Shown here: positions 42,964 to 51,150 of the stretch, one piece after another
Numbering within the stretch: position 1 is the stretch's first letter
Layout: every line of letters starts with the position of its first letter
Assembly: GCA_023138735.1 (NCBI GenBank)
Contig: JAGLOY010000019.1
Location: 1-57,024, forward strand
From: Candidatus Aegiribacteria sp.
GTDB lineage: Bacteria; Fermentibacterota; Fermentibacteria; Fermentibacterales; JCC-6
Length of the DNA stretch: 57,024 nucleotides
Direction: 5' to 3'
Notes under the pieces: model-generated
What the model was told of the DNA's origin: nothing
Databases searched by the model: none
The model's input: the letters and a program-made list of their open reading frames with translations, nothing else
Position numbers and translations under genes: made by a program

Positions 42964-43419
42964 TTACCAGTAAATATAGGGATCAATAATGTGCTCAAGA
43001 TAGAATGTAATAGTTGATCCATCCTGAAATGTAATTGTGTTAGTTTCATTTGCAGTCAGGAAATCGGTAGAAACCGAATCCGGATACACCGCGTCAGGAT
43101 TGACAATATCATGGTCAATTACAAGGAAATAAAGAGAAGCTCCCGGTGCTTCAATATAGAAGAACGCTGCTTGATCAGTCATCCAGTGCACTGGATAGCA
43201 TGTGTCTCTGGTTGTGAAATTGAATTCACATTTTAAGATGTCGCTACTGCAGCTGAACTCAATGTCAGGACAATATCTGAACGGATCTGCTCCACAATCA
43301 TCTATGTCACTTGGAGAAAGTATACAATACCCTAGTTCAGAGATTGTATACCAGCCGCTTGTATCCAAAGCAGATGCGATTGAAGAGAGTAGTACAACAA
43401 CCATGATTATACGTTTCAT
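42964..43419 (-). CDS. Small exported cysteine-rich protein
   Basis: The ATG at 43419, after GGGG, gives 151 residues; an upstream in-frame start at 43449 adds ten. It has a signal peptide (MKRIIMVVVLLSSIASA), then six Cys in CILSPSDIDDCG, YCPDIEFSCSSDILKCEF and DTCYP, suggesting disulfides, and a beta-rich C-terminus (NTITFQDGSTITFYLEHI). No lipobox and no sorting domain. Function unknown. It is opposite in strand to its neighbours and lies between repeat copies D and E. Confidence 0.65.
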   Translation of the reverse strand: MKRIIMVVVLLSSIASALDTSGWYTISELGYCILSPSDIDDCGADPFRYCPDIEFSCSSDILKCEFNFTTRDTCYPVHWMTDQAAFFYIEAPGASLYFLVIDHDIVNPDAVYPDSVSTDFLTANETNTITFQDGSTITFYLEHIIDPYIYW

Positions 43420-43561
43420 TGTGAACCCCATATGCTGTAACGAATTCACGAGTTTTGTTGATTCAATACTATATATTAGTACAAGCCTAGGTTATGGTTC
43501 CAAAGATCATCTACTGGGCAAACGGTCTTTATTCTCGAATTGAATTCCCACAAGTGAGAAA

Positions 43562-43593
43562 AGTCCTAAGAGTGTCCACTACGGGGTGGCGAT
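43562..43593. repeat. Dispersed repeat, copy E
   Basis: The core AGTCCTAAGAGTGTCC then ACTACGGGGTGGCGAT differs from copy B by only two bases. It lies about 70 bases before the start of the next plus-strand secreted-protein gene, as copy B does. Confidence 0.75.
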
Positions 43594-43662
43594 AAAGTAT
43601 GTGCCTATCAGGTTTGCATATTGATTGGCTCTTGATTATTGTGTACGAGTAAGGAGAGCATT

Positions 43663-45084
43663 ATGATAATCCTTCTTATCGGTCTCCTCGCTTGGACACC
43701 TGCGAGGTCGATTGATGCAGTCGCTATCGATGATACGCTCTTCATCGCAATGGACAGAGGCGGCGGCGACACATATCTCTTCAGGTACGAATCCTCCAGC
43801 TTCATAAGGGAAGTATCCTTAGGTGATTACGATAACCTCAGCATCGGTTACTTCACCGGGGCAGATACTCCATGCCTGATTGTCGTCACCGGTAACAATC
43901 AATCCGATTATGATGATCTTATTCGGAGGTTTGATTCAGAGGACTTGAGTCTGGTCTGGGAGTCGGACAGCGTGCCCGTATTCGATGACTGGGAGGATTT
44001 CATGAGGTTGGTCTTCATAGAGCGAAGATCCATTGAAGCCCGGCAGCCAAGAATCGTGTCGTACTATTGCTCCCATGTGACGAATGCCAGCGATTACCTT
44101 GCAATTGAATCCTCCTCTTTCGATCCCGAAATTTACTTTGGGTGTTATGATTCGCTTCAGTATTATCATTCTGAGAGTGGCTACATTGATGATGACTTCT
44201 TCGGCCCAGTTGCCATTTCGGGTAGTGTACCACTGACTATCACTTCCAATAAATGGTGGGGGATGTGGGAGGATTACGTTATCCGTGCCCAAGTGCATGA
44301 GGCTGATTCTCCCGGCTGGATGCGGAATTTTTCAGTACATGACGAAATGGTCTCATCAGTATTGCCGGGTTTACCATGTGGGTTCTGCCTGGGAAGCAAT
44401 TCCACTGAGGCGGTATTTCTTTGGGCAGACTCCGAAGGTGCAAACTGGTCCACGGTATTCTCCGGTGATCCGCTCGAGTTGACAGGCACTTATCCCTTCG
44501 AATATCCCCTGGTCGGATTCATGGGTTCGTGGGGGCCTGCAGCTGCTGCAGCTTCGGCAAATCCGGATGATCAAGGGATGCTTGTCTGCTATTACCGCGA
44601 TGGATATATCAGGGCTCGATACAGGGAAGAGGGGAGCTGGAACCCATACGAGCATCAGATATCATCGAGCGGATGGGTATACACTAGGGATCTGGCGGTC
44701 TGCAGTGTAACGGAAGGTTACTGGATTACATGGAACGATGGGGGTGATTATCCCCGTATCTCCTTTATCAACAGGGAGACCCTCACCGCTATCAACGGGG
44801 AACCATCTCAAAACCTGGATCCAATATATCTTACAGCCTCTCCCAATCCGTTCGTGAGCAGCGTTAGTTTCACGATTAGCGGAGAAGTCGATCTGGAGAA
44901 CACAATCGTTAGTATTTACGATCTGACAGGGCATCTCATAAGAGACTTCAGTTCATGTAGAGGTGAGAGCATCCTGTGGGACGGGCAAAGTTCGGACAGA
45001 ATCGAATGCCCTTCAGGAACCTATATCGCACTCGTCAGATCGGGTGAATCCAGTGGGAGTTGTAGACTGGTATTGATACGGTAA
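43663..45084 (+). CDS. Secreted protein with type IX sorting domain
   Basis: The ATG at 43663 follows AAGGAG (7 bases) and gives 473 residues, with a signal peptide (MIILLIGLLAWTPARS). The central 370 residues look beta-rich, with ISYYCSH, VIRAQVHEADSPGWM and a WNDGGDYPRISFINRET segment, perhaps a propeller. The C-terminus is a sorting domain: ASPNPFVSSVSFTI, VSIYDLTGHLIRDF, CPSGTYIALVRSG. No catalytic motif is recognised. Copies E and F of the dispersed repeat flank it. Confidence 0.8.
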   Translation: MIILLIGLLAWTPARSIDAVAIDDTLFIAMDRGGGDTYLFRYESSSFIREVSLGDYDNLSIGYFTGADTPCLIVVTGNNQSDYDDLIRRFDSEDLSLVWESDSVPVFDDWEDFMRLVFIERRSIEARQPRIVSYYCSHVTNASDYLAIESSSFDPEIYFGCYDSLQYYHSESGYIDDDFFGPVAISGSVPLTITSNKWWGMWEDYVIRAQVHEADSPGWMRNFSVHDEMVSSVLPGLPCGFCLGSNSTEAVFLWADSEGANWSTVFSGDPLELTGTYPFEYPLVGFMGSWGPAAAAASANPDDQGMLVCYYRDGYIRARYREEGSWNPYEHQISSSGWVYTRDLAVCSVTEGYWITWNDGGDYPRISFINRETLTAINGEPSQNLDPIYLTASPNPFVSSVSFTISGEVDLENTIVSIYDLTGHLIRDFSSCRGESILWDGQSSDRIECPSGTYIALVRSGESSGSCRLVLIR

Positions 45085-45178
45085 GTCTGGAGAGAGATTA
45101 TCTTACTGTAATGATGTCTACCAAAAGAAGTTTTACTGTCCACAGACTTTCGGAGGTTTGCCCAATAGGGCGCTAGAT

Positions 45179-45240
45179 ATCAGAGTTTAGAACTCATTTT
45201 CAGCAAAGACAATAGTTCTAAGAGTGTCAACTACGGTGTC
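45179..45240. repeat. Dispersed repeat, copy F
   Basis: An upstream part (TTTAGAACTCATT) matches copy A. The core (45213-45240) reads AGTTCTAAGAGTGTC then AACTACGGTG. Its end runs into the stop codon of the minus-strand acetyltransferase gene (45231). Confidence 0.7.
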
Positions 45241-45719
45241 CAACTTATCCTCATCACATAATCGGAACTATTTAGAATCTCGCCGGTGTAATCGAACCCT
45301 AGTTTCTTGTAGAAGGCGCCTGCATCCCCATCATTCTTGAGGTGGCTGGTCACTAGCACCTTCGCATTGCCTGAAGACTTGATGTGCTCGATCAGTAACT
45401 CGACAGCCCCGGAGCCATAACCTCTGCCTTGATGCTTGGCGTCAATCATCAACCTCCAAAGGAAGTACTCGCCGCTGTCTGGAGCCTCCGATGTCATGAG
45501 AAATCCAACAGGGGTTTCGTCTGCGTAAATGACTCGCATCCATACGAGGTCATCATCTGGTGGGTAATATCCTTCGGCTATGGAATAGGCGTTGGAACGC
45601 GGATAGGCTTTCTTCTGCTCCTCAGTTACGCGAAGCGCAAGAATCGCCTTGAGATTCTTACTCGTGATCTCGCGCAAACTGACCTGCGCCAGCTTGCCGT
45701 TATCCTTCCCATTTGTCAT
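45231..45719 (-). CDS. GNAT acetyltransferase (spermine/spermidine-type)
   Basis: The 162 residues show a GNAT core: VSLREITSKNLKAILALRV at the start, FLMTSEAPDSGEYFLWRLMIDAKHQGRGYGSGAVELLIEHI with the acetyl-CoA loop (QGRGYG), then FYKKLGFDYTGEI. The opening and LWRLMID motif match the BltD/PaiA polyamine acetyltransferase group; substrate is inferred. The stop codon lies inside repeat copy F. It is transcribed towards the secreted-protein gene. Confidence 0.83.
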   Translation of the reverse strand: MTNGKDNGKLAQVSLREITSKNLKAILALRVTEEQKKAYPRSNAYSIAEGYYPPDDDLVWMRVIYADETPVGFLMTSEAPDSGEYFLWRLMIDAKHQGRGYGSGAVELLIEHIKSSGNAKVLVTSHLKNDGDAGAFYKKLGFDYTGEILNSSDYVMRISWTP

Positions 45720-45857
45720 AGATTTTCTTTCTTGATGCCATTCAATGATTGAACATCAGCTGTTCAACCAATAGGTGTGGATATCATTCAGAAATCACAG
45801 GGCTCGTTCCATTGCCTACTGGGTGCGAAGTAAAGGAATCCCCGAAATTCATCAGGG

Positions 45858-46557
45858 CTAAGGTTCCGCTGGAAGCATGGTAATCAGGTTCAGAATCAGA
45901 CTGTTAATACGGTACGGTTTCTGAATGAAAGTAATCCGGTTTTCCTCAAGGAATTGCTTGTTTTTTGCTGAGAGAGGATATCCGCTTCCAACAAGGATCG
46001 GTATTACCTTATCATGCTCTCGAATAGTACTGATAAGATCAATCCCGGATCCATGTATAGCACTCAAGGGCTCTGTCCATATCTCCAAGCTGCAGGTATA
46101 CACCCCCGATGTTGCTGAGTATCCCCGGTGCTGGGGAATCATTCAGCTCATGGTGAATTCTGAGTGATTCCAGGTAATTCTCAAGTGCTTCGGCTAATCT
46201 GCCCCATCTGAAATAAACCGAACCCATCACGTTAAGGGCGTGCAGGACTCCAGCCTGATCATCCTGTTTCCGGTAAACATCCAAACCTGATTTTGCAGCC
46301 TTTTCAGCTGCTTCGAAACGCGACATCTGGGAGAGACTTACAGCCTTTGACATATAGCATACGGGGATATGTGTCTCAAGTTCACCTGCCTGAGTCAGCC
46401 CGATTGCCTGATCCGCAAGATCAACAGCCTTTTTAGGGTTGGAATACTTGATCATCCAGGCCATATCTGCCAGAGATTGTGCCTTGTCGGTAATGTTTGA
46501 TGCTTCTTCGATCTTCTTCTGAAGATCAATTAACTCATTACCGGATATACCGTCCAT
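45858..46557 (-). pseudogene. TPR-receiver signalling gene remnant
   Basis: The 5' part encodes about 170 residues of tetratricopeptide repeats (AVDLADQAIGLTQAGE, AEKAAKSGLDVYRKQ, ALENYLESLRIHHEL, GGVYLQLGDMDRALECYT) and stops at 46039. In another frame, from about 46060, the sequence continues with the second half of a receiver domain (GIDLISTIREHDKVIPILVGSGYP, FIQKPYRINSLI). A deletion has probably fused the TPR start to the receiver end of a TPR-kinase-receiver gene, with a frame change. The start is uncertain (46557 or 46620). Confidence 0.72.
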
Positions 46558-46750
46558 TTCACGCTTCTTTTCAGAGTTGAAGAGACTTTGGCTTCGGTTC
46601 ATCACACACGTGTGAAACAATATATATGAAGTATAAGATGATTTAACCAGACGTTCGAGAATATCGAATCATCGATAAACAGTTCGGCAATACACCGTTT
46701 GACAGTATGTATCTTATGCAATAGCATCAGTTACAATCTTTTTCCGGATA

Positions 46751-46831
46751 GGGACGTACCATAGTGATTCAACTTATAAACGTAATAGTATGCTAAAGTG
46801 TACCATTAGTTGAAGAAGTGTGGTACGTCCC
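46751..46831. mobile_element. MITE-like element with 24-base terminal inverted repeats
   Basis: GGGACGTACCA (from 46751) and TGGTACGTCCC (to 46831) start and end an 81-base element. Pairing continues inward to 24 bases per arm with four or five mismatches (inner TTCAACT and AGTTGAA). It has no open frame. Target-site duplication is not evident. It lies just upstream of the XRE gene promoter and could also form a transcript hairpin. Confidence 0.6.
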
Positions 46832-46837
46832 CGGCAA

Positions 46838-46868
46838 TTGACCAATGAAGTGTTATCATATATGATAA
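46838..46868 (+). promoter_or_regulatory. XRE/AbiEii promoter with palindromic operator
   Basis: TTGACC (46838-46843) and TATGAT (46861-46866) are 17 bases apart. A perfect 16-base palindrome TTATCATATATGATAA (46853-46868) covers the -10 box, fitting autorepression by the XRE protein. The start codon at 46873 lies 6 bases after the -10 box, so the mRNA is probably leaderless. Confidence 0.75.
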
Positions 46869-46872
46869 TAGC

Positions 46873-47394
46873 ATGATGAATGAATTATCTATTTCGGACA
46901 AACTCAGGGAACGCAGACGCGAGTGCGGACTTTCTCTTTCAGAGCTCGCCAGGCTTGCCGATACTTCCCCAGCCACACTTTCAAGATACGAAAACGGCTG
47001 GACAAGATTCGAGGTTGCAACTCTTAGAAAACTCGCTTCAGCCCTGAATTGCAGGCTGAAAATTGAGTTTGTCCCTGCTGAAGAATTCGATAGAACCCGA
47101 ATTACCAAGTCTGAAGTAATTGACGATCTTAAACGGTTATTCTGGGAAAGCGAATTTAACTCTGAAGTACTTGATAGATATCCTGTGTGGGCAGTGAAAA
47201 GAGTGCTGGAATCCGGCCAGTTGAAAGACATTCATTCACTTCAGATTCTCATGGGCCGGGATATTTTCCTCGAATCAGTCCTTAAATCCACCAGGCTCTC
47301 CACGAAAACACAGGGGTTCTGGAACTTAATTCTGAAGAAGGAGGGTATGTCATGCATGAAAAAGTCCTCACGGCAAACGGCCTGGAACTCCTGA
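46873..47394 (+). CDS. XRE-type HTH regulator, probable antitoxin
   Basis: The 173-residue protein has an HTH_3 domain (about 8-66, LRERRRECGLSLSELARLADTSPATLSRYENG with KLASALNCRLKIEF) and a helical C-terminal region of about 100 residues. Its 3' end overlaps the nucleotidyltransferase gene by 43 bases. HTH plus AbiEii-like nucleotidyltransferase pairs form toxin-antitoxin modules (family knowledge). The XRE type differs from the classic AbiEi winged-helix antitoxin. The palindrome in its promoter supports autoregulation. Confidence 0.83.
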   Translation: MMNELSISDKLRERRRECGLSLSELARLADTSPATLSRYENGWTRFEVATLRKLASALNCRLKIEFVPAEEFDRTRITKSEVIDDLKRLFWESEFNSEVLDRYPVWAVKRVLESGQLKDIHSLQILMGRDIFLESVLKSTRLSTKTQGFWNLILKKEGMSCMKKSSRQTAWNS

Positions 47395-47981
47395 AGGAAT
47401 TTGAATCCGATCCTTCATCATTCTTTGCTAACTGGACACTGGCAGGCGGAACAGGTCTTGCGCTGCAGCTGGGTCACAGGATTTCAGACGATTTTGACTT
47501 TTTCAGAACTGATTTTCCAGACGCAGGAGAACTGCACGGGAAACTCAAGCATTACGGCAGGTACGAAACTCTTCAGGAAGCTTCGCATACCCTGACTGTA
47601 CTCCTTCGTGGTACGAAGCTCTCATTCTTTCGAACAAGTTCCCCGTTTATCTTCGAGGGAATCCCGTACCTGAGTTTCAGGATCGCGGATATCCGTGAGA
47701 TCGCTCTGATGAAACTTCTGGCGATCTGCAACAGAGGCAGCCGGAAGGACTTCATTGACCTCTATATCATTCTTCGCGGGGAAATTACTCTGAAAGAATA
47801 TTTCAGGCTTCTGCCGGAGAAGTACGGTTCGTCCAGAATAAATGCTTACAATATCCTCAAAAGCCTGACATACTTCGAGGACGCGGAAAAAGAACCGATG
47901 CCCAGCATGCTTGTCCCCTTTGAATGGGAGCAATGCAAAGCATTTTTCATCCGTGCTGCACATTCTATCGTACTGCTCTAA
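47352..47981 (+). CDS. AbiEii/AbiGii-type nucleotidyltransferase toxin
   Basis: The 209 residues contain the AbiEii signature WTLAGGTGLALQLGHRISDDFDFF (about 27-50), with GG and D-x-D catalytic residues of the nucleotidyltransferase fold, then IADIREIALMKLLAICNRGSRKDFIDLY, a conserved family block (Lys/Asp). Related toxins transfer nucleotides to tRNA acceptor ends or other targets. GGAGG lies about 8 bases upstream of the ATG. It is coupled to the XRE gene. It may act in abortive infection or as a plain toxin-antitoxin pair. Confidence 0.86.
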   Translation: MHEKVLTANGLELLKEFESDPSSFFANWTLAGGTGLALQLGHRISDDFDFFRTDFPDAGELHGKLKHYGRYETLQEASHTLTVLLRGTKLSFFRTSSPFIFEGIPYLSFRIADIREIALMKLLAICNRGSRKDFIDLYIILRGEITLKEYFRLLPEKYGSSRINAYNILKSLTYFEDAEKEPMPSMLVPFEWEQCKAFFIRAAHSIVLL

Positions 47982-48127
47982 TCACAGGGAGAGATGACCA
48001 TTAACAGGATACTTGATGATTTCAGGAAGGTAAAGCGACTATCGCCGAGGAACAGCCCTTTGAAAAATTCAGACCAGTCCCCCGCTTCCAGTCCCGGGAA
48101 ACACCGATTGGAGACCGGCGTAAAACC

Positions 48128-48367
48128 ATGAGCGGAGGATCGGATTTCCCTCCGACTCTCCTAAAAACTTCACTCCATGATGACAGGGGCACTGATTCAC
48201 TTCACGCTTTCAAAATGGCTGCCAGGATTCAGGCCGCTAACGTTTCTGATCACCCGATTCTCATTCGCACCCTGACGAATGTTGGCCACGGCGCTGGTCG
48301 GACAATGCAAATGAGTATTGACGTGCAGACTGAGAAATTTCTATTCATGGCGAAGCATCTGATGTAA
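48128..48367 (+). pseudogene. Prolyl oligopeptidase C-terminal remnant
   Basis: About 75 codons match only the end of S9A prolyl endopeptidases: DFPPTLLKTSLHDDRGTDSLHAFKMAARIQ (with the catalytic-Asp loop) and ILIRTLTNVGHGAGRT (with the catalytic His), ending in FLFMAKHLM. The serine and the whole propeller are absent, and the upstream 130 bases do not continue the match. It cannot encode an active enzyme. Confidence 0.82.
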
Positions 48368-48434
48368 CCCGCTGAACATCAGGGTTACCGGTGTAAATAC
48401 GATATTCAGGAAAAGACAGGTACATCCCTGAAAA

Positions 48435-49664
48435 TTACTTCCTTAATATTTTCCCCTCGGCCATTACCATTTTCGGGAAGGCTGCGAGATCAAGCGGATT
48501 ACGGTCCCAGACCAGCAGGCTCGCGGTCTTGCCAGGTTTGATCGAGCCCAGCTGATCATCAATACCGAGTATCTTAGCATTCTTGAACGTGATCAATGAA
48601 ATAGCCTCTTCGGGGCTCATTCCGGCGATCAGGAAGAATTTGAGACTGTCCCTCAAAGCGGGTGCCCATATCACAGGATGATCGGTCATCAGGCCGTAGA
48701 ATGCTTTGGATTTCATCAGAAGCCCTGCATTCTGGTAGTAGGCATGCTTGAGCTCGACTTTGTAACCAACGGAACCAAGTGGTCCGTATACAATCGGAAT
48801 TCCGGCCTTTGCCAGCTCATCGAATATCTCTTTGTGGAAAACATCACATGTGTGCTCAGCTGTGACCTTGATTCCGTACTTCTCCGCGAGCCCGATGAGG
48901 TATAGGACATCGTCTTCCTTGTGCACATGAACCTTGGCGATCTTCCTGCCGTCAAGCAGCTCGATAATAGCTTTCTCTGCCGGGCTGAATTCCTGTTCGT
49001 ATTCCAGGTCAATCGCTTTCCTCTGGAAATCCTGTTCTTTCTTTGACGGCTTTTCCTTTCTTATTTCCTTCTGAAGCTTATGGAGACTTCTCTCCTTCTC
49101 GAGCTCAGCTCTATCCCTCTTGTTAAGAACCTCATCGAATTTCTGCTCCAGCAGAGCATAGGCTCCCATCCTGGTATTTGGTCGGTCACCTTTCCAGTCG
49201 GTTGTGGAGCGTGGATTGTATCCCAGAGCCATCTTGTATCCGTAATCCTTTACAACAGCGTTCTTCCGGTTGGGCTCGAAATTCCTGATGATCATCGCTT
49301 TCCCGCCGAGAAGATTCCCGCTCCCCGGGACCACGCAGCTGTAGAGTACACCGAAATCAACTGCATCCTTGAACGCCCTGTCATCGAAGTAAATGCTGTT
49401 AAGGGGGTCGTTAACCGGCAGGATCTGACTGAGTGTATCGTTGAGTTCGGATTCTGTCCAGGGTTCTCCCTCCCTGTCCATTCCAATGTGGGAATGGGCG
49501 TCTATGAAACCAGGTGTCACGAAACCGTGATAATCGGCTTTCATCTTCTTCTTAACTACATCGACGATTTTCTTTCCTTCAATAACTATCGAGCAGTTCT
49601 CCACTTTCTTATGGCCGTCGTAGAGAACATCAGCAGATATTATCGTCTGCTTTCTGGATGACAT
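48435..49664 (-). CDS. Amidohydrolase, imidazolonepropionase-like
   Basis: The ATG at 49664 follows AGGGGAGCGG and gives 409 residues; the frame extends 23 codons upstream without a better site. The metal-dependent hydrolase motifs are present: FVTPGFIDAHSHIG (HxH), KVHVHKEDD, VTAEHTCD and MTDHPVIWA, followed by ITFKNAKILGIDDQLGSIKPGKTASLLVWDRNPLD. The middle (residues about 190-240) carries a charged helical insertion (EVLNKRDRAELEKERSLHK). Substrate unknown; related enzymes act on imidazolonepropionate, aryl-dipeptides or lactams. It is cytosolic by sequence and transcribed alone. Confidence 0.86.
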   Translation of the reverse strand: MSSRKQTIISADVLYDGHKKVENCSIVIEGKKIVDVVKKKMKADYHGFVTPGFIDAHSHIGMDREGEPWTESELNDTLSQILPVNDPLNSIYFDDRAFKDAVDFGVLYSCVVPGSGNLLGGKAMIIRNFEPNRKNAVVKDYGYKMALGYNPRSTTDWKGDRPNTRMGAYALLEQKFDEVLNKRDRAELEKERSLHKLQKEIRKEKPSKKEQDFQRKAIDLEYEQEFSPAEKAIIELLDGRKIAKVHVHKEDDVLYLIGLAEKYGIKVTAEHTCDVFHKEIFDELAKAGIPIVYGPLGSVGYKVELKHAYYQNAGLLMKSKAFYGLMTDHPVIWAPALRDSLKFFLIAGMSPEEAISLITFKNAKILGIDDQLGSIKPGKTASLLVWDRNPLDLAAFPKMVMAEGKILRK

Positions 49665-49788
49665 ACCGCTCCCCTTTCGATTTTTCTGGAATGCACTTGT
49701 TCCGGAATGTTTCGTGAATATAATTGAAATCAACCGGTAAGATGCGAGTTGGTAATAGTTCTCAGAATCTCTTTATGGGACCGCAGGA

Positions 49789-51150
49789 TTATATCGAAGC
49801 GGTAAGACGGAGATAGAACCTGGCGCTGCCGAGTCCTTCCTGAAGCGGGAATCCGGCTGCGGCATCGGCATGGAAAATACCGCTCATCCCTCTCATTCCA
49901 GCTCCGCAGCCCACTGGGTATCTCATCCCGTCTTCCGGTGTTCTGATAGCTGCAAGATCACAGAACAGGTACACTCTGGTCTCGGTTTCGCCAAGGGAAA
50001 TCTCTGGTCTTGCCACCGCGTACCGTACCGCCCTGAAAGCGTTTTCAGGGTAACCTCTGAGGGTCTGCTGCCCGCCAAGCTGCTGCAGAAGACCTTCGAA
50101 CCAGTTCCCCTGCATAACTCCCCCTGTCAGTAATCTGCCCCCAAAACCAATCACACCGCTGTAAATGTTTCCATCGATCATAAGATCCGCCATGGTCAGG
50201 ATACCGGAAGAATCCTGCCCGGTTCTGTTGCCTGACCTGGCCTCCAGCTGAAACTCAATTCCATTCCAGCCCTGCGGCACCCCCGAACCTGTGCGGAAGG
50301 TTATTCCTCCGAGACCGTAATCGTAGCTCTGCCGTTCCCCGTCCGGTGGATAACCTCTCCAGATACCGACTCCCCCAATGATCTCGGTTCTATCGATACT
50401 CCAGATAACCGAAAGGCTCAGTTCCCGGTTGACCCATGAACTCTCCGGGGTTTCCTGGGAAGCTTCCAGCTGGGCTGAAAGAGGAAATCCGAACAGCCAT
50501 GGCTCTCTATACCGGAAATACGCATTAAATCCTCCCCATTCGGTTGTCCGGCCGGATATCTCCAATTCCCTTGCAGTTCCAGCAAGGTTCAGGAAAAGAA
50601 TCTCTCCCGCGCCTTCAAGATTCTCCCCCCGCCAGTCCATGGATGCGGCGAAATGCCCTTGTCTCCCTTTTTCAACATGCTGCACAATAACGATATTGCC
50701 GCCTTCTCCAAGAAAGAGTTCAGTGGTACTTGCAGCTTTGATGAATTTCAGCTGTTCGACTCTTGCAATCCATGCGTTAACCGCCTCACGATCGTACGTA
50801 TCACCTGGTTCGATCGCAAGAAGCCTTGTAAAGACTTCGCTGCGGGTCCCGGGAATCCCTTCGATGCGGACTTCTTCCAGAAGGGCATGCCTTCCGGGGA
50901 CTGTATTCACGCGGAGGGAATCGCCTGAAACAAAATAATAACCTGCGCCCGCAAATGGGTATCCTTCTTCCAGATACCATTGCAGAACACTTTCCTGCAG
51001 TACAGTAATTGACGAATCGGAAGCGAGGACTGAATCGATTCCAAGTTCATACAGAGCGGGAACGGGAGGGCTTCCCCCCAGATCAACATTAAGGGAACTC
51101 TCCACTGAGGCTGCCGTGAAAACAGTAATGCAGAGTATCATGCTAACCAT
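49789..51150 (-). CDS. Omp85-family outer-membrane barrel protein
   Basis: The 453-residue protein has a signal peptide (MVSMILCITVFTAASVES), one or two POTRA-like segments (about 45-165, VPGRHALLEEVRIEGIPGT, AWIARVEQLKFIKAAST) and a C-terminal beta-barrel. The Omp85 family motif near the lid loop reads GGQQTLRGYPENAFRAVRYAVARPEI, and the chain ends in an aromatic-rich beta strand (ARFYLRLTASI). Relatives assemble or secrete outer-membrane and surface proteins (BamA, TamA, ShlB). It directly follows the SprA-like gene, with no gap, so it is probably co-translated. Confidence 0.8.
   Translation of the reverse strand: MVSMILCITVFTAASVESSLNVDLGGSPPVPALYELGIDSVLASDSSITVLQESVLQWYLEEGYPFAGAGYYFVSGDSLRVNTVPGRHALLEEVRIEGIPGTRSEVFTRLLAIEPGDTYDREAVNAWIARVEQLKFIKAASTTELFLGEGGNIVIVQHVEKGRQGHFAASMDWRGENLEGAGEILFLNLAGTARELEISGRTTEWGGFNAYFRYREPWLFGFPLSAQLEASQETPESSWVNRELSLSVIWSIDRTEIIGGVGIWRGYPPDGERQSYDYGLGGITFRTGSGVPQGWNGIEFQLEARSGNRTGQDSSGILTMADLMIDGNIYSGVIGFGGRLLTGGVMQGNWFEGLLQQLGGQQTLRGYPENAFRAVRYAVARPEISLGETETRVYLFCDLAAIRTPEDGMRYPVGCGAGMRGMSGIFHADAAAGFPLQEGLGSARFYLRLTASI

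Noticed and set aside
35325-45240. The six dispersed repeats as attC sites
   Set aside because: They lack paired RYYYAAC/GTTRRRY cores and an L''/L' stem; their conserved part is mostly single-sided (GTCCAC-ACGGGGTGG).
46873-47981. Calling the pair AbiEi/AbiEii directly
   Set aside because: The regulator is an XRE-type helix-turn-helix protein and not the AbiEi winged-helix antitoxin, so only the toxin family name is used.
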